40,039 nucleotides of DNA from JAVBQG01 sp031549185 (GTDB lineage: Bacteria; Synergistota; Synergistia; Synergistales; Synergistaceae): positions 1-40,039 of the forward strand of contig JAVBQG010000012.1 in assembly GCA_031549185.1 (NCBI GenBank), written 5' to 3'. The position numbers and the translations under genes were made by a program. This document shows positions 18,901-26,663 of this stretch, piece after piece (the stretch's first letter is position 1; the number at the start of each line of letters is the position of its first letter). The notes beneath the pieces were generated by a model. The model saw only the letters and a program-made list of their open reading frames with translations, was not told the DNA's origin and searched no databases.

Positions 18901-19958
18901 AGAATGGCGAGACCCCCTTCGTCTACGCGGCCAGCGCGAAAGTGCTCGTCGTCGACGACAACGAGATCAACCTGAACGTCGCGGTCGGTATGCTGCGTCT
19001 GCACAGGATCGTCGCGGACCGCGCCCTCTCCGGCCGGGAGGCCTTGGAAAAAATTGGGGAGACGGAGTACGACCTCGTCCTGATGGACCACATGATGCCC
19101 GAGATGGACGGCGTGGAGGCGACGCGCGCGATCCGGGAGGCGGGGAATGCCGCGCTTCCCGTAGTGGCGCTGACGGCGAACGCGGTGGAGGGTGTGCGGG
19201 AGGAGCTGATCGCGTCGGGCATGGACGACTACCTGGCCAAGCCGATCAAGAGCTCTCAACTGAACGTCATTCTGGCGAAATGGCTGCCGCCCGCAAAGGT
19301 CGCCTACGAGGCGGGCGGGCGCGGAGAGGCCGGCGAGCGGGAAAGCGGGCGCCTGATCGAACGGATCGGGGAGCTGCCCGAGATCGACCTTGAGCTCGGC
19401 CTGGGGCGGATCGGCGGCATGGTCGACGTGTACGGGGAGTCGCTGGAGATCATGGTTCGCAAGCTGCCCGAGTCGATCGCGCGGCTGGCCTTCTTCCTGG
19501 AGGCGGGGGACATGAAGAACTACACGATCCTGGTTCACGGCACGAAGGGATCGCTCGACAACATCGGCGCGACGGAGCTGGCCTCGCGGGCGAGGGGCCT
19601 CGAGGCGGCGGCCAGAGGCGGCGACGTCAATTTCTGCCGCGAGCGAACGCAGCCCTTTCTGGACGAGCTGCGGGCGCTTCACGAAAAACTGGCGGCCATT
19701 CTCGGGGCGGAAAAGAGGACGAAAGATGTCCGCAAGGAATCCGGGTCGCTCGAGACCCTGATGGAGCGGTCGGCGGAGATTCGAACGCTGCTTCTCTCGT
19801 TTTTGGACGTCGAGGCCGCGGGGATCGTGCGGGAACTGCAAAAGTCGAGTTACGGCCACGATTTCGATGAAAAGTTGGAGGAGTTGTTGAACTTTATACT
19901 CGAATTCGATTATGATGGTGCAATCGAACTTATTGATCGTCTGAGTAAGGAGGAATGA
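15936..19958 (+). CDS. Second hybrid histidine kinase with dual binding-protein-like sensors (tandem paralog)
   Basis: This 1340-residue protein has the same domain order as the kinase before it. A signal peptide covers 1-25 (SAFVLYFCLFLLVMPAHA). A type 2 binding-like domain lies at ~35-245 and a type 1-like domain (from TVLCITSYSRDDIWEKML) at ~245-515. The membrane helix is at ~558-585, with PAS following. HisKA has H767 (IISHEIRTPMNAIIGMSE), then HATPase, a receiver (D1051), an HPt domain (H1201, HGTKGSLDNIGA) and the shared C-terminal helical module. The cytoplasmic half is very similar to the first kinase while the sensor half has diverged, which points to an old tandem duplication with new ligand preference. 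It overlaps the response regulator gene by 4 bases (ATGA), so the two are translated together. Confidence 0.93.
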   Translation: MIRVRAKSAFVLYFCLFLLVMPAHAAKTDEDASVLSFVVADDEPTIIDRLLNAAFRRIGYDIAVDAGGMSVVEQMADSGEYAGLGSQLAGIEKTCRNLVRVEESIGKVKFEVYALKESAFEVDSWRALRGLRVGTLLYKPYIESRLPENVAKRVKKRSIFDLIESLERGECDVLVVSNSLPVDIPTPPGVRKIGLVGSADSYPYLNVAYADLAPQVAGALRAMKEDGTYERIVNQLPEPSRRTKTVLCITSYSRDDIWEKMLYDGIVGTISKRSDVVWFATALDMNRILSDAGRANKVFNTIRTSYLSQPPDVVIAMDVGAIMFSMDYYHVLFGNAPIVLCGITGEEACTPWKFYYNCVRLTGEVPAVENVNMIRDLYPDTKEVFVINDYSDAGLAWRAQISRDIGSSLNGIRIAYNDDLPLDDLMRQIEKLRAGTVVLFGHYYVDGKKLYYSQQEIQEQMRKHNSVPVFGMMGGGIGYGQIGGKYVNPFQYGEAAAGAALSILDAGGIPGGAGQGETGSLNSWIFDGNELQRRHIGLARLPADSSVINRRLSMYEENPEFFVLLCVLFFMTFVIIAVLSLMVSILRRSNRRLLNMQKDLHTAEELLDKDEEIRGIKERLEIALAASSSGVWEIGLSEGIVRYDKVTEDIFGFDLGGSMTIEKFVDRMNEIVVDVEEPGFYREMLSNEPRGSDIEREMVILSPDGSERYLNAHLRVLSDEEGRAEKVIGMLIDVTSQTEMERELRDAKEAAEAANKAKSYFLSIISHEIRTPMNAIIGMSELLLAERLTEDQAKYLKDIQTASTSLLGIINDILDISKIDAGRFQLVPAHFDFNELLSNLYTMFSFAAEEKGISFLLDAKERLPRYLYGDDVRIRQILVNVVGNGIKFTEKGYVLLEISASSDTLRFDISDSGIGVKEENIGRLFNSFDQFDQDKNRKIEGTGLGLAITKNLVDLMGGSIGVESRYGEGTTFRIEIPLVEGDGNRLVGENGETPFVYAASAKVLVVDDNEINLNVAVGMLRLHRIVADRALSGREALEKIGETEYDLVLMDHMMPEMDGVEATRAIREAGNAALPVVALTANAVEGVREELIASGMDDYLAKPIKSSQLNVILAKWLPPAKVAYEAGGRGEAGERESGRLIERIGELPEIDLELGLGRIGGMVDVYGESLEIMVRKLPESIARLAFFLEAGDMKNYTILVHGTKGSLDNIGATELASRARGLEAAARGGDVNFCRERTQPFLDELRALHEKLAAILGAEKRTKDVRKESGSLETLMERSAEIRTLLLSFLDVEAAGIVRELQKSSYGHDFDEKLEELLNFILEFDYDGAIELIDRLSKEE

Positions 19959-20629
19959 GCGAAGTGAGCGAGGCGAATGAAACGAACGGACAGGACGAAG
20001 CGGGAGAAGAGATTGTAAGATTGCCGGTCAACTCCGAGGTCTTCGAGAAGATGATCAATTTGATCGAGACCCTGGAGTACGAGCAGGCCCTCATCGACCT
20101 AAAGGCTCTGATGAGTTTCGCATACGACGACGAGATCGACGAGCGGCTCTCCGAGCTTTTGAAGACCCTTCAGAGGAAGCACTACGTCGATGCGCGGGAG
20201 AAGGCACGGAGTCTGCGCTCCCTCGTCCGGCACATTGCCCGCGAGACACGGCAGGAGAAGGCAAAGAGAAAGATCCTCGCCGTCGACGACTTTCCCGACA
20301 TCCTCAGAAGGCTCAAGACGGGCCTGAAGGACAACTTCGACGTGGTCGGCGTCACGAACCACATGATGGCGCTCAAGTACCTCACCACCAACACCCCCGA
20401 TCTCATCATCCTCGACGTCGAAATGCCCGACATGGACGGCTATACGCTGCTCGGCATCATCCGCAAGCTGGAGGGCTACAAGAACACGCCCGTCATCTTC
20501 CTCACGTCGAACGCGACGCCGGATCTCGTAAAGACGGCCTTCGAGCAGGGGGGCAACGACTACCTCAAAAAACCGGTGGACCTGAACCTGCTGACGGAAA
20601 GAATACTGAAGCTGCTGCCAAACGAGTGA
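19955..20629 (+). CDS. Response regulator with N-terminal helical module, no output domain
   Basis: A 224-residue cytoplasmic protein. Residues about 30-90 (INLIETLEYEQALIDLKALM, then FAYDDEIDERLSELLKTL) resemble the C-terminal modules of the two upstream kinases. Residues ~106-222 are a receiver domain: KILAVDDF at the acidic pocket, LIILDVEMPDMDG with the phosphorylated D154, FLTSNA and YLKKPV. There is no DNA-binding or enzymatic output domain. The start overlaps the stop of the second kinase. It is the likely final or intermediate acceptor from the kinases' HPt domains. The shared module may bring the partners together, which is inference. No strong terminator follows; a T8 run at 20661-20668 lacks a good stem. 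Confidence 0.9.
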   Translation: MSEVSEANETNGQDEAGEEIVRLPVNSEVFEKMINLIETLEYEQALIDLKALMSFAYDDEIDERLSELLKTLQRKHYVDAREKARSLRSLVRHIARETRQEKAKRKILAVDDFPDILRRLKTGLKDNFDVVGVTNHMMALKYLTTNTPDLIILDVEMPDMDGYTLLGIIRKLEGYKNTPVIFLTSNATPDLVKTAFEQGGNDYLKKPVDLNLLTERILKLLPNE

Positions 20630-20686
20630 AAGAGAGTAGAATAGAGGCTCCTGGGTGCCATTTTTTTTCGAGGCGGTGAACCGCGT

Positions 20687-21823
20687 GTGCGAAAGACCCT
20701 GATCGGCCTCAATCTGGCGGTTTTCATCATGATGTTGGGCGTGGGGATGGTCATGCCCCTGCTTCCCAATAAAATCGTGGCCTTCACCGGCTCGAACGCG
20801 GCGGTCGGCTATCTCACCTCGGCCTTCGCCCTGTCCTACATCGTGCTGCAGATTCCGATGGGGGCCCTCTCGGACCGGCTCGGCTTCAAGACCTTCCTCG
20901 TCGCCGGCTATCTGCTCTGCGCGCTGTCGGGCCTGATGTACTACTTCGCGCGCGGCACGGCGCTGGTCTTTCTCGGGCGGGCCATCCAGGGGGCTGGCGA
21001 GGCTCCCCTCTGGGCGCTCGCGCCGGCGCTGCTCTCGATCCACTACCCCGAGGCGAAGGGCAGGACCATGGGTCTCTACAACGCCACGCTTCACGTGGGC
21101 CTCACCTTCGGGCCGGTGCTGGGGATCGTCGCCCTCCGGTTTTCGCTGAACGACCTCGCCTTCCCCTTCTTCTCCCTCGTCTGCGTCGCCGCCGCCGCGG
21201 TCGTCTGGTTCCTGGTGGAAAATCCCGGTCAAGCCGGACGGGGCGCGATCGGCAGGAACACCATGGACGTCGGGAAAATTCTGGTACTCGCCTCCGATCG
21301 GAAAATCCTGACGGCGCTCGTCGGTATCACACTGTATGGCGCCGGCTACGGCGTCTTCATCGCCACGATCCCCGCCTGGCTCCTGTCGGCCAAAGGCTAC
21401 AGCCAGACGCTGGTGCAGATCTTCTTCGCTTGCTTCTACCTGGCGATCAGCGCCGCGCAGCTCACCACAGGCCCGGCCTCCGACCGCTGGGGACGGGAGC
21501 GCTTCATGATCGGCGGCCTGGGGCTGACCGCCCTGCTCGTCTGGCTCTTTCCCGGCCTGGACGAGTGGAGCGCGATTGCCGCGCTCTCACTGGCGAGCCT
21601 CGGGCTCGGCACCTTCTTCCTCTCGTCGATGGCCTTTTTGAACGAAGCCGCGCCGGAGAACCTCAAGGGCACCATCTCCGGAGCCTACTACCTCTTCTGG
21701 GGGTTCGGCTACTTCGCGGGCGCCCCCCTGGTGGGAAAACTCGGCTTCACGGCTTTCGCCGCCGCCCTTGCCGCCGAGACGGCAGTGATGGTATGCTTGA
21801 TGGGTTGGGATAGGAAGCGCTGA
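20687..21823 (+). CDS. MFS transporter
   Basis: A 378-residue integral membrane protein with about twelve hydrophobic segments. It has the major facilitator pattern: MPLLPNKI after helix 1, then GALSDRLGFKTFLVAGYLLC between helices 2 and 3, and a second-half equivalent TGPASDRWGRERFMIGGL. The start is a GTG at 20687 with GAGGCGG about 9 bases upstream. It lies 57 bases after the response regulator gene on the same strand and could be part of that transcript. The drug- or metabolite-export type is likely but the substrate is unknown. Confidence 0.9.
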   Translation: MRKTLIGLNLAVFIMMLGVGMVMPLLPNKIVAFTGSNAAVGYLTSAFALSYIVLQIPMGALSDRLGFKTFLVAGYLLCALSGLMYYFARGTALVFLGRAIQGAGEAPLWALAPALLSIHYPEAKGRTMGLYNATLHVGLTFGPVLGIVALRFSLNDLAFPFFSLVCVAAAAVVWFLVENPGQAGRGAIGRNTMDVGKILVLASDRKILTALVGITLYGAGYGVFIATIPAWLLSAKGYSQTLVQIFFACFYLAISAAQLTTGPASDRWGRERFMIGGLGLTALLVWLFPGLDEWSAIAALSLASLGLGTFFLSSMAFLNEAAPENLKGTISGAYYLFWGFGYFAGAPLVGKLGFTAFAAALAAETAVMVCLMGWDRKR

Positions 21824-21834
21824 GGCGAAAAGAA

Positions 21835-21890
21835 CTCCCTCCGACGGCGCTGTGCGCCGCCACCTCCCTCCAGGAGGGAGGCAAAAAAAC
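21835..21890 (-). repeat. Palindromic repeat R4, copy 1
   Basis: Read on the minus strand it gives TTTTTTTGCCTCCCTCC, then a GGAGGGAGGTGGCGGCGC arm and GTCGGAGGGAG. A copy in the opposite orientation lies at 21989-22043, so the pair forms a large inverted repeat around ~100 AT-rich bases. It begins 12 bases after the MFS stop and may also act in termination. Confidence 0.6.
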
Positions 21891-21988
21891 ATGGATAGCA
21901 CGTGGTTCTCTCTTATTTTTTTTGCTGATTGAAGAGGGTACATTATAATGATTTGATACATTGGATGGAAACCAGGCGACGCCCAGGC

Positions 21989-22043
21989 GTCTTTTGCCTC
22001 CCTCTCCGAGGGAGGTGGCAGCGCGCAGCGCTGACGGAGGGAG
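21989..22043 (+). repeat. Palindromic repeat R4, copy 2
   Basis: GTCTTTTGCCTCCCTCTCCG, AGGGAGGTGGCAGCGCGC and AGCGCTGACGGAGGGAG match copy 1 inverted. It ends just before the ribosome site of the DMT transporter gene. Related, more diverged copies lie at 27761-27810, 27903-27970 and 30819-30873. Confidence 0.6.
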
Positions 22044-22070
22044 TTGCCTCAGAGGGGGAGGGTTCTTTTC

Positions 22071-22964
22071 TTGGACGATAAATACCGCGTTTTGCTCGGC
22101 GACTTGGGGATCCTCTTCGTCGCCGTCATCTGGGGGACCTCCAACGTCGTCATCCGCGACGCGCTGGAGGGCATCACGCCCTTCTGGTTCTGCGGCCTGC
22201 GATTCGTCATCGCGCTCTTGACCGTCATGGCGCTCTTCGGCCGGCGCGCCTTCGCCATGCCCCGGCACCGGAAGCTCACCGGCACCCTGGCGGGGATGGT
22301 CTTCATCGGAGCCTACCTGCTCGGCGCGTGGGCGCTGCTCTACACGACGGCGGGCAACGAGTCGTTCATCATCTCCATGTCGGTCGTCTTCGTGCCGCTC
22401 GCCGTCTGGATCCTCACGAAAAAATTCCCCGGCTGGCACATCGCCGCCGCCGTCGCCTTCTGCACGGCGGGCATGGCGGGGCTGATGCTCGACAGCTCCT
22501 TCTCCGTGAACATAGGGGACGTCCTCTGCTTCGCCTCGATGCTCTGCGTCACGGCCTACATCCTTCTGGTGCAGAAGTTCGTGCAGAGCGCCGATCCCTA
22601 CGGGCTCGCCTGCTGGCAGGCTCTCGGCGGGATGCTGCTGGCCGTCGCCGTCGCCCTCGCCTTCGAACCCCTCCCGGCCGGCATTCCGGCGAAATCGTGG
22701 ATCGCCGTCGCCTACACCGCGACGGTCGGTTTCGCCCTCACGCTCGTCATGCAGAACGTGGCGCAGAAGTACACCAGCGCGACGCACGCCGCCATCCTGC
22801 TCTCCACCTCCGGCGTCTTCGGCAGCGTTGGCGGGGTTGTCTTCCTCGGCGAGCCGATGACCTGGAGGATCTTCATCTCCTCCGCCCTCATCCTGACCGG
22901 CGTCCTTCTCGCCGAGGCCGTGCCCGCGATCCGAAAGAAGGCCTACGCGAGGATGAACGGATAA
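22071..22964 (+). CDS. EamA/DMT family transporter
   Basis: A 297-residue membrane protein with ten predicted helices in two EamA repeats (DLGILFVAVIWGTSNVVIRD opens the first, ILLSTSGVFGSVGGVVFLGE the second). The GE(P)MT end of the second repeat is typical. The family exports amino acids or other small metabolites. I choose the TTG at 22071 because GGGGGAGG lies 9 bases upstream; the frame is open to a TTG at 22044 that has no ribosome site. It is convergent with the AAA+ ATPase gene, 11 bases away. Confidence 0.88.
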   Translation: MDDKYRVLLGDLGILFVAVIWGTSNVVIRDALEGITPFWFCGLRFVIALLTVMALFGRRAFAMPRHRKLTGTLAGMVFIGAYLLGAWALLYTTAGNESFIISMSVVFVPLAVWILTKKFPGWHIAAAVAFCTAGMAGLMLDSSFSVNIGDVLCFASMLCVTAYILLVQKFVQSADPYGLACWQALGGMLLAVAVALAFEPLPAGIPAKSWIAVAYTATVGFALTLVMQNVAQKYTSATHAAILLSTSGVFGSVGGVVFLGEPMTWRIFISSALILTGVLLAEAVPAIRKKAYARMNG

Positions 22965-22975
22965 AGTGTTTTACA

Positions 22976-24193
22976 TCAAATATACCCCAGCGGGATGGCG
23001 CTGTCGCGGTCGCCCAGCGCCGTCAGGTCGTCGTACAGGCAGACGGCGCCGCCGGGGCCCCGCCGTATCCCCGGGATATTTTCGACCGCGCCGAAGGTCT
23101 TGACGTCGCCCCTCCCCGGGTTCGCGCTTTTTTTGATTTCGATCGGATACAGCACCCCGTTTTCGTGTATCAGGAGGTCGATCTCGTTCTGCTCCTTGTC
23201 CCGGTAGAAGTACAGGGGCGGCTCCTGCCCGGCGTTGGTGTAGCTCTTGACGATCTCCGCCACGGCGTACGTCTCGAAGAAGGCGCCGGCCATGGCGCCG
23301 TTCTCCAGCACATCCGGCGTCGTCCAGCGCGTCAGGTACGCGGCGAGGCCCGTGTCCAGGAAATAGACCTTGGGCGTCTTGAGCGCGCGCTTGAGTACGT
23401 TGTTGTGGTACGGCTGCAGGAGGTAGATGATGCCCGAGGCGAGCAGGATCGAGATCCAGCGCTCGACGGTCGGAAGGCTGACCCCGACGTCCCGCGAGAG
23501 GGAGGCGCCGTTGAGCAGGTTTCCCGTATTTGCAGCCACGGCGGTCATGAATCGGGCGAACGCAATCTCATCGCCGACCTTCGTCAGCTCCCGCACGTCG
23601 CGCTCGATGTACGTCCTGACGTAGGCCGCGTAGAAGAGCTGCCAGTCCATGCCTTCGCGCTGCATCTCCGGCATGGGGCCGCGGTGGATCGCCGCCCATA
23701 CGTCCTTGTAGGGTTGCGCCGAAACGCTCTTTTTCCGCTCGTTCAGGTATGTGGGGGTCGGCAGAAAGGGCGCCGCGAAGTCCTCCCCCGCGATCTCCCG
23801 CCGCGAGAGGCCGAGCAGGTTCAGCACGCCGACGCGGCCCGCGAGGGACTCGCCGACGTTCTTCATGAGGTGGAACTGCTGCGACCCGCTCATGAAAAAC
23901 AGCCCCTTCCCGCGCTCGTCGTCGGCGATCATCTTGACGTACGGAAAGAGGCCCGGCGCGTACTGGATCTCGTCCACCACGACCGGCGGAGGGTTGGTCC
24001 TGAAAAACGTCCCCGGCTCCTCGACCGCCGTCTGCAATTGCACCGGGTCGTCGAGCGTGACGTAGGGAAGGCCGGGCTCGGCCTCGCGCAGCAGCGTGGT
24101 CTTGCCGACCTGGCGCGCGCCGGTGACAATCACGGCGGGAAACATGGCCGCGGCTTTTTTCAGCACGCTCTCCAAATGGCGTCGAATATACAC
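22976..24193 (-). CDS. AAA+ ATPase with DUF4143 domain
   Basis: A 405-residue protein with Walker A GARQVGKTT (25-33), Walker B VVVDEIQ (71-77), sensor motif FFMSGSQQF, and a long C-terminal DUF4143 region. The end contains EIDLLIHENG followed by YPIEIKKS, a D-ExK arrangement like that of PD-(D/E)XK nuclease folds. These ATPases are widespread and often scattered in accessory DNA; their role is not settled. The GTG at 24193 is chosen because GGAGG lies 8 bases upstream; a GTG at 24202 overlaps that site. An AT-rich perfect inverted repeat lies directly upstream. Confidence 0.88.
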   Translation of the reverse strand: MYIRRHLESVLKKAAAMFPAVIVTGARQVGKTTLLREAEPGLPYVTLDDPVQLQTAVEEPGTFFRTNPPPVVVDEIQYAPGLFPYVKMIADDERGKGLFFMSGSQQFHLMKNVGESLAGRVGVLNLLGLSRREIAGEDFAAPFLPTPTYLNERKKSVSAQPYKDVWAAIHRGPMPEMQREGMDWQLFYAAYVRTYIERDVRELTKVGDEIAFARFMTAVAANTGNLLNGASLSRDVGVSLPTVERWISILLASGIIYLLQPYHNNVLKRALKTPKVYFLDTGLAAYLTRWTTPDVLENGAMAGAFFETYAVAEIVKSYTNAGQEPPLYFYRDKEQNEIDLLIHENGVLYPIEIKKSANPGRGDVKTFGAVENIPGIRRGPGGAVCLYDDLTALGDRDSAIPLGYI

Positions 24194-24213
24194 GGCGAGC
24201 ACCTCCGACTAAT

Positions 24214-24234
24214 ATAATATTGAATATTATTATA
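24214..24234 (-). promoter_or_regulatory. AT-rich palindrome and promoter upstream of the AAA+ ATPase
   Basis: ATAATATT, one base, AATATTAT is an 8-bp perfect inverted repeat (24214-24230) in otherwise GC-rich DNA. On the minus strand a TATAAT -10 box (24229-24234) overlaps it. This layout fits an operator over the promoter. Confidence 0.45.
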
Positions 24235-24291
24235 GTCAGAGATGCGCCGCTGTCAAACGGAAATGTCGCGGCGCTGGCAAGGGGAGTTCCC

Positions 24292-25461
24292 CTACTCGAA
24301 CGTCCCCTTCACGACGGCCTCGCCGTCGCGCACCATCACGCGGCCGCGGGCGATTACGTGGCGGATCGCCAGCGTGTCGCGGTCGACGAAGACCAGGTCG
24401 GCGTCGCGCTCTGCCTCGATGCGGCCCTTGCGGGCGAGCTTGTAGATATCGGCGGTGTTCGATGTGACTACGCGCACGGCGACCTCCAGCGGGACCCTCT
24501 CGTCGCGCACGGCGTCGCGGACCTCGCCCCAGAGCGAGCGGCTGGTGCCGACCGTGAGGCCCGTGAGCTTTCCGTCCGCGTCGAAGGAGGGCAGGCTGCC
24601 CTGGCCGTCGGAGCTGAAGGTGATCCGCTCGACGGGCACGTTCTCGCCGAGCATGATCCGTAGCGCCTTGCTGCACTTGACCTCGCCCTCCGCGAGGAAG
24701 ACGGGGTCGGTGCTCGTCGTGTAGTCGACGCGCCCGCCGAGCTTGGCGAACGCGATCCCCTCGTCGAAGAGGTAGATGTTGCGGTTCATGTGCGTCGGCA
24801 CGAAGTGCTCGATCGGGATCTCCGTCTCGCCCAGGACGCGCAGGATCAGCTCGAGCATCCGTCTGCCGTCGCCCATGTGGCACTGCACGATCCCCGCCTT
24901 GCCCGCCAGCATCGCGCCGACGCGCGTGTCGGCGGCGAGGCGCACGAACTCATCGTACGTCGGCTGCGACGAGCGGTGGTCGGAGATCGCGACCTCGCCG
25001 ACGCCGAGGAACTCGTCGATCATCGTCAGGTCGCGCTGCACCGAGCCCGTGATCGTCTCGAAGGGGATGCGGTAGGAGCCGAGCAGCCCCCACGCGCTGA
25101 CGCCCTCCTCCCGGAGGCCGCGGATCTTCGCCACGAGGCTCTCCGACTGCCGGCTGACGCCGTCGGTTCCCAGCACGCCGATCACGGTCGTCACGCCCGC
25201 CGTCGTGAGGCCGGTGAGCGTCGCCTCCGGCGTGCGCGTCTTGAACCCGCCCTCGCCGCCGCCGCCCAGAATGTGCACGTGCGGATCGATGAATCCCGGC
25301 AGCGCGATCGTCCCCGCCGCGTCGAACGTGTCAAAAGCCTCCGCGAGCGAACCGAGCGCCGCGAAGTCCCCGACGCCGAGGATCCGCTCGCCGCCCGTCA
25401 GAATCTGCTGCCAGCCGAGCGGGTCGGGCGCGTAGACCTCGCAGTTTCGAATGAGGAGCAT
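24292..25461 (-). CDS. iadA: Isoaspartyl dipeptidase (beta-aspartyl peptidase)
   Basis: A 389-residue amidohydrolase-superfamily enzyme that cleaves beta-aspartyl (isoaspartyl) dipeptides formed by protein ageing. It matches IadA along its whole length: PGFIDPHVHILGGGGEGG (H61, H63, E70), GVLGTDGVSR, AISDHRSS, CHMGD (H195), VPTHMNRN (H224), FSSDGQGS (D285) and a KGTFE end. At the position of the carboxylated metal-bridging lysine of the E. coli enzyme, this protein seems to have E156 (VGEVAISDHRS). A glutamate bridge is known in other amidohydrolases. The ATG at 25461 follows AGGAGG. It is cytoplasmic and fits a peptide- and amino-acid-using lifestyle. Confidence 0.94.
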   Translation of the reverse strand: MLLIRNCEVYAPDPLGWQQILTGGERILGVGDFAALGSLAEAFDTFDAAGTIALPGFIDPHVHILGGGGEGGFKTRTPEATLTGLTTAGVTTVIGVLGTDGVSRQSESLVAKIRGLREEGVSAWGLLGSYRIPFETITGSVQRDLTMIDEFLGVGEVAISDHRSSQPTYDEFVRLAADTRVGAMLAGKAGIVQCHMGDGRRMLELILRVLGETEIPIEHFVPTHMNRNIYLFDEGIAFAKLGGRVDYTTSTDPVFLAEGEVKCSKALRIMLGENVPVERITFSSDGQGSLPSFDADGKLTGLTVGTSRSLWGEVRDAVRDERVPLEVAVRVVTSNTADIYKLARKGRIEAERDADLVFVDRDTLAIRHVIARGRVMVRDGEAVVKGTFE

Positions 25462-25746
25462 GTGGAACACCTCCTGTGGGTGATGTTATTGTAGGCAAGG
25501 GCTCTATTCTTGCCGCTTGCCCTGCGTAAATATAACCCTATTCTACTGCAAACCCGCAATCGCCGTGACTTGCGTTTTATGCGCAACGCCTGATGTATCA
25601 AGAGGGCATTTTTTTGCGATTGCTTGACGCGTCGATTCAATAGAAATTTGGGTGTGATGCGCCTCGTGCCACTTTCCGGCGTGACATTTCTTGTGTTTTT
25701 GTCGAAAGATGAGTCCATGGGCCCATAGAAAAAACCGGTATTTTTT
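25462..25746. other. Divergent intergenic region between iadA and the zinc-ribbon gene
   Basis: No gene is supported. It holds a GGCAAG/CTTGCC inverted repeat (25494-25514) just upstream of iadA, which may be an operator, and an AT-rich stretch with several T runs leading to the promoter at 25747. Confidence 0.4.
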
Positions 25747-25775
25747 TTGCAATTGCCAAATGGAGTGGCTATAAT
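25747..25775 (+). promoter_or_regulatory. Sigma-70-type promoter of the zinc-ribbon gene
   Basis: TTGCAA (25747-25752), a 17-base spacer, TATAAT (25770-25775). This is the cleanest two-box promoter in the window and lies 46 bases before the chosen start. Confidence 0.65.
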
Positions 25776-25821
25776 GGCGGCATGGTCGGATCATCGTCAG
25801 CAGCGTGAAAGGAGAGGTACA

Positions 25822-26550
25822 ATGCTCTGTAAGGGTTGCGGTTTTACGAATTCCAACGATGCCAGCTTTTGCTCCATGTGCGGCGTGGTGCTTATGCCGA
25901 CTGCGGGCAGGCAGGCTGCGCTTGGTACGATTCCCTGCCCTTCCTGTTCCTCTTTGAACGAAGATGTCGCGGTCTTCTGCCGCGCGTGTGGCGCGCGAAT
26001 CGCCGTTGCGGTTGCGGCGGAGGTTCCCGCCATGGCGGCGGTCGGCGCGGCTTCGAGTGTCGACGGCTTCATGTCGCTGCTCGATCCTCTCGAGAGGGAG
26101 CGGCCGGCGGCTGCGGCGATCGACGTCGACGGGCAAAGCGCCGCGACGCGCCATGAAAGCCTGCTCGCCAAGCTCGACCGCATGGAACAGGACATCTCCT
26201 CCCGTCTCAGCGAGACGCTCCCGACCTATGAGATTGAAGAACCCGAACCGGACCTCGCGCAGTGGGACGCCAGGGAGGACAACCTCGCCTCGCTCTCCAC
26301 GACGCTCGACGGCCTGATCGCGGATCTGCTGGACGCGGAGATCAACGAATACCTGACGCCCGATTTCATCCACCCGGACGAAACCGGTTTCCCGTCGCCA
26401 GACCCGGCCGCGTATGCGCCGAAGCCGCAGAAGCAGGAACGCCGTGTGATCCGTGTGATCGACGTGCTCGTCATCATCGCCCTCATCGTCGCGGTCTTTC
26501 TCGTCGGCATGACGGTCGGTCTCTGGGGCTCCTACGCCCTGGGCTTCTGA
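25822..26550 (+). CDS. Double zinc-ribbon protein with C-terminal membrane helix
   Basis: A 242-residue protein. Two four-cysteine ribbons open it: C3/C6/C17/C20 and C39/C42/C53/C56 (CPSC...CRACGARI). A long acidic middle with no known domain follows (about 70-205). A single membrane helix ends it (VLVIIALIVAVFLVGMTVGL). The arrangement places the ribbons in the cytoplasm if the tail is inserted from inside. The ATG at 25822 has AAGGAGAGG upstream, and an excellent promoter and terminator make it a one-gene unit. Function is unknown. Confidence 0.85.
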   Translation: MLCKGCGFTNSNDASFCSMCGVVLMPTAGRQAALGTIPCPSCSSLNEDVAVFCRACGARIAVAVAAEVPAMAAVGAASSVDGFMSLLDPLERERPAAAAIDVDGQSAATRHESLLAKLDRMEQDISSRLSETLPTYEIEEPEPDLAQWDAREDNLASLSTTLDGLIADLLDAEINEYLTPDFIHPDETGFPSPDPAAYAPKPQKQERRVIRVIDVLVIIALIVAVFLVGMTVGLWGSYALGF

Positions 26551-26582
26551 GAGAGAATCGAATCAATCCGACGACCAAAAAA

Positions 26583-26618
26583 GATCGGCGCTCCTGCGAA
26601 GGAGCGCCGATCTTTTTT
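26583..26618 (+). terminator. Strong intrinsic terminator
   Basis: GATCGGCGCTCC, loop TGCGAA, GGAGCGCCGATC, then TTTTTT. An A run precedes the stem, so it can also work on the minus strand. Confidence 0.9.
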
Positions 26619-26663
26619 GCGAAGGCTGTGTCCTAAACCGGACCTCAGGCGAAAACAAAATAT

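Noticed and set aside
22328..24217. 629-codon plus-strand frame across the DMT and AAA+ ATPase genes
   Set aside because: It spans the 3' part of one gene and the antisense of another, and has no recognisable domain.
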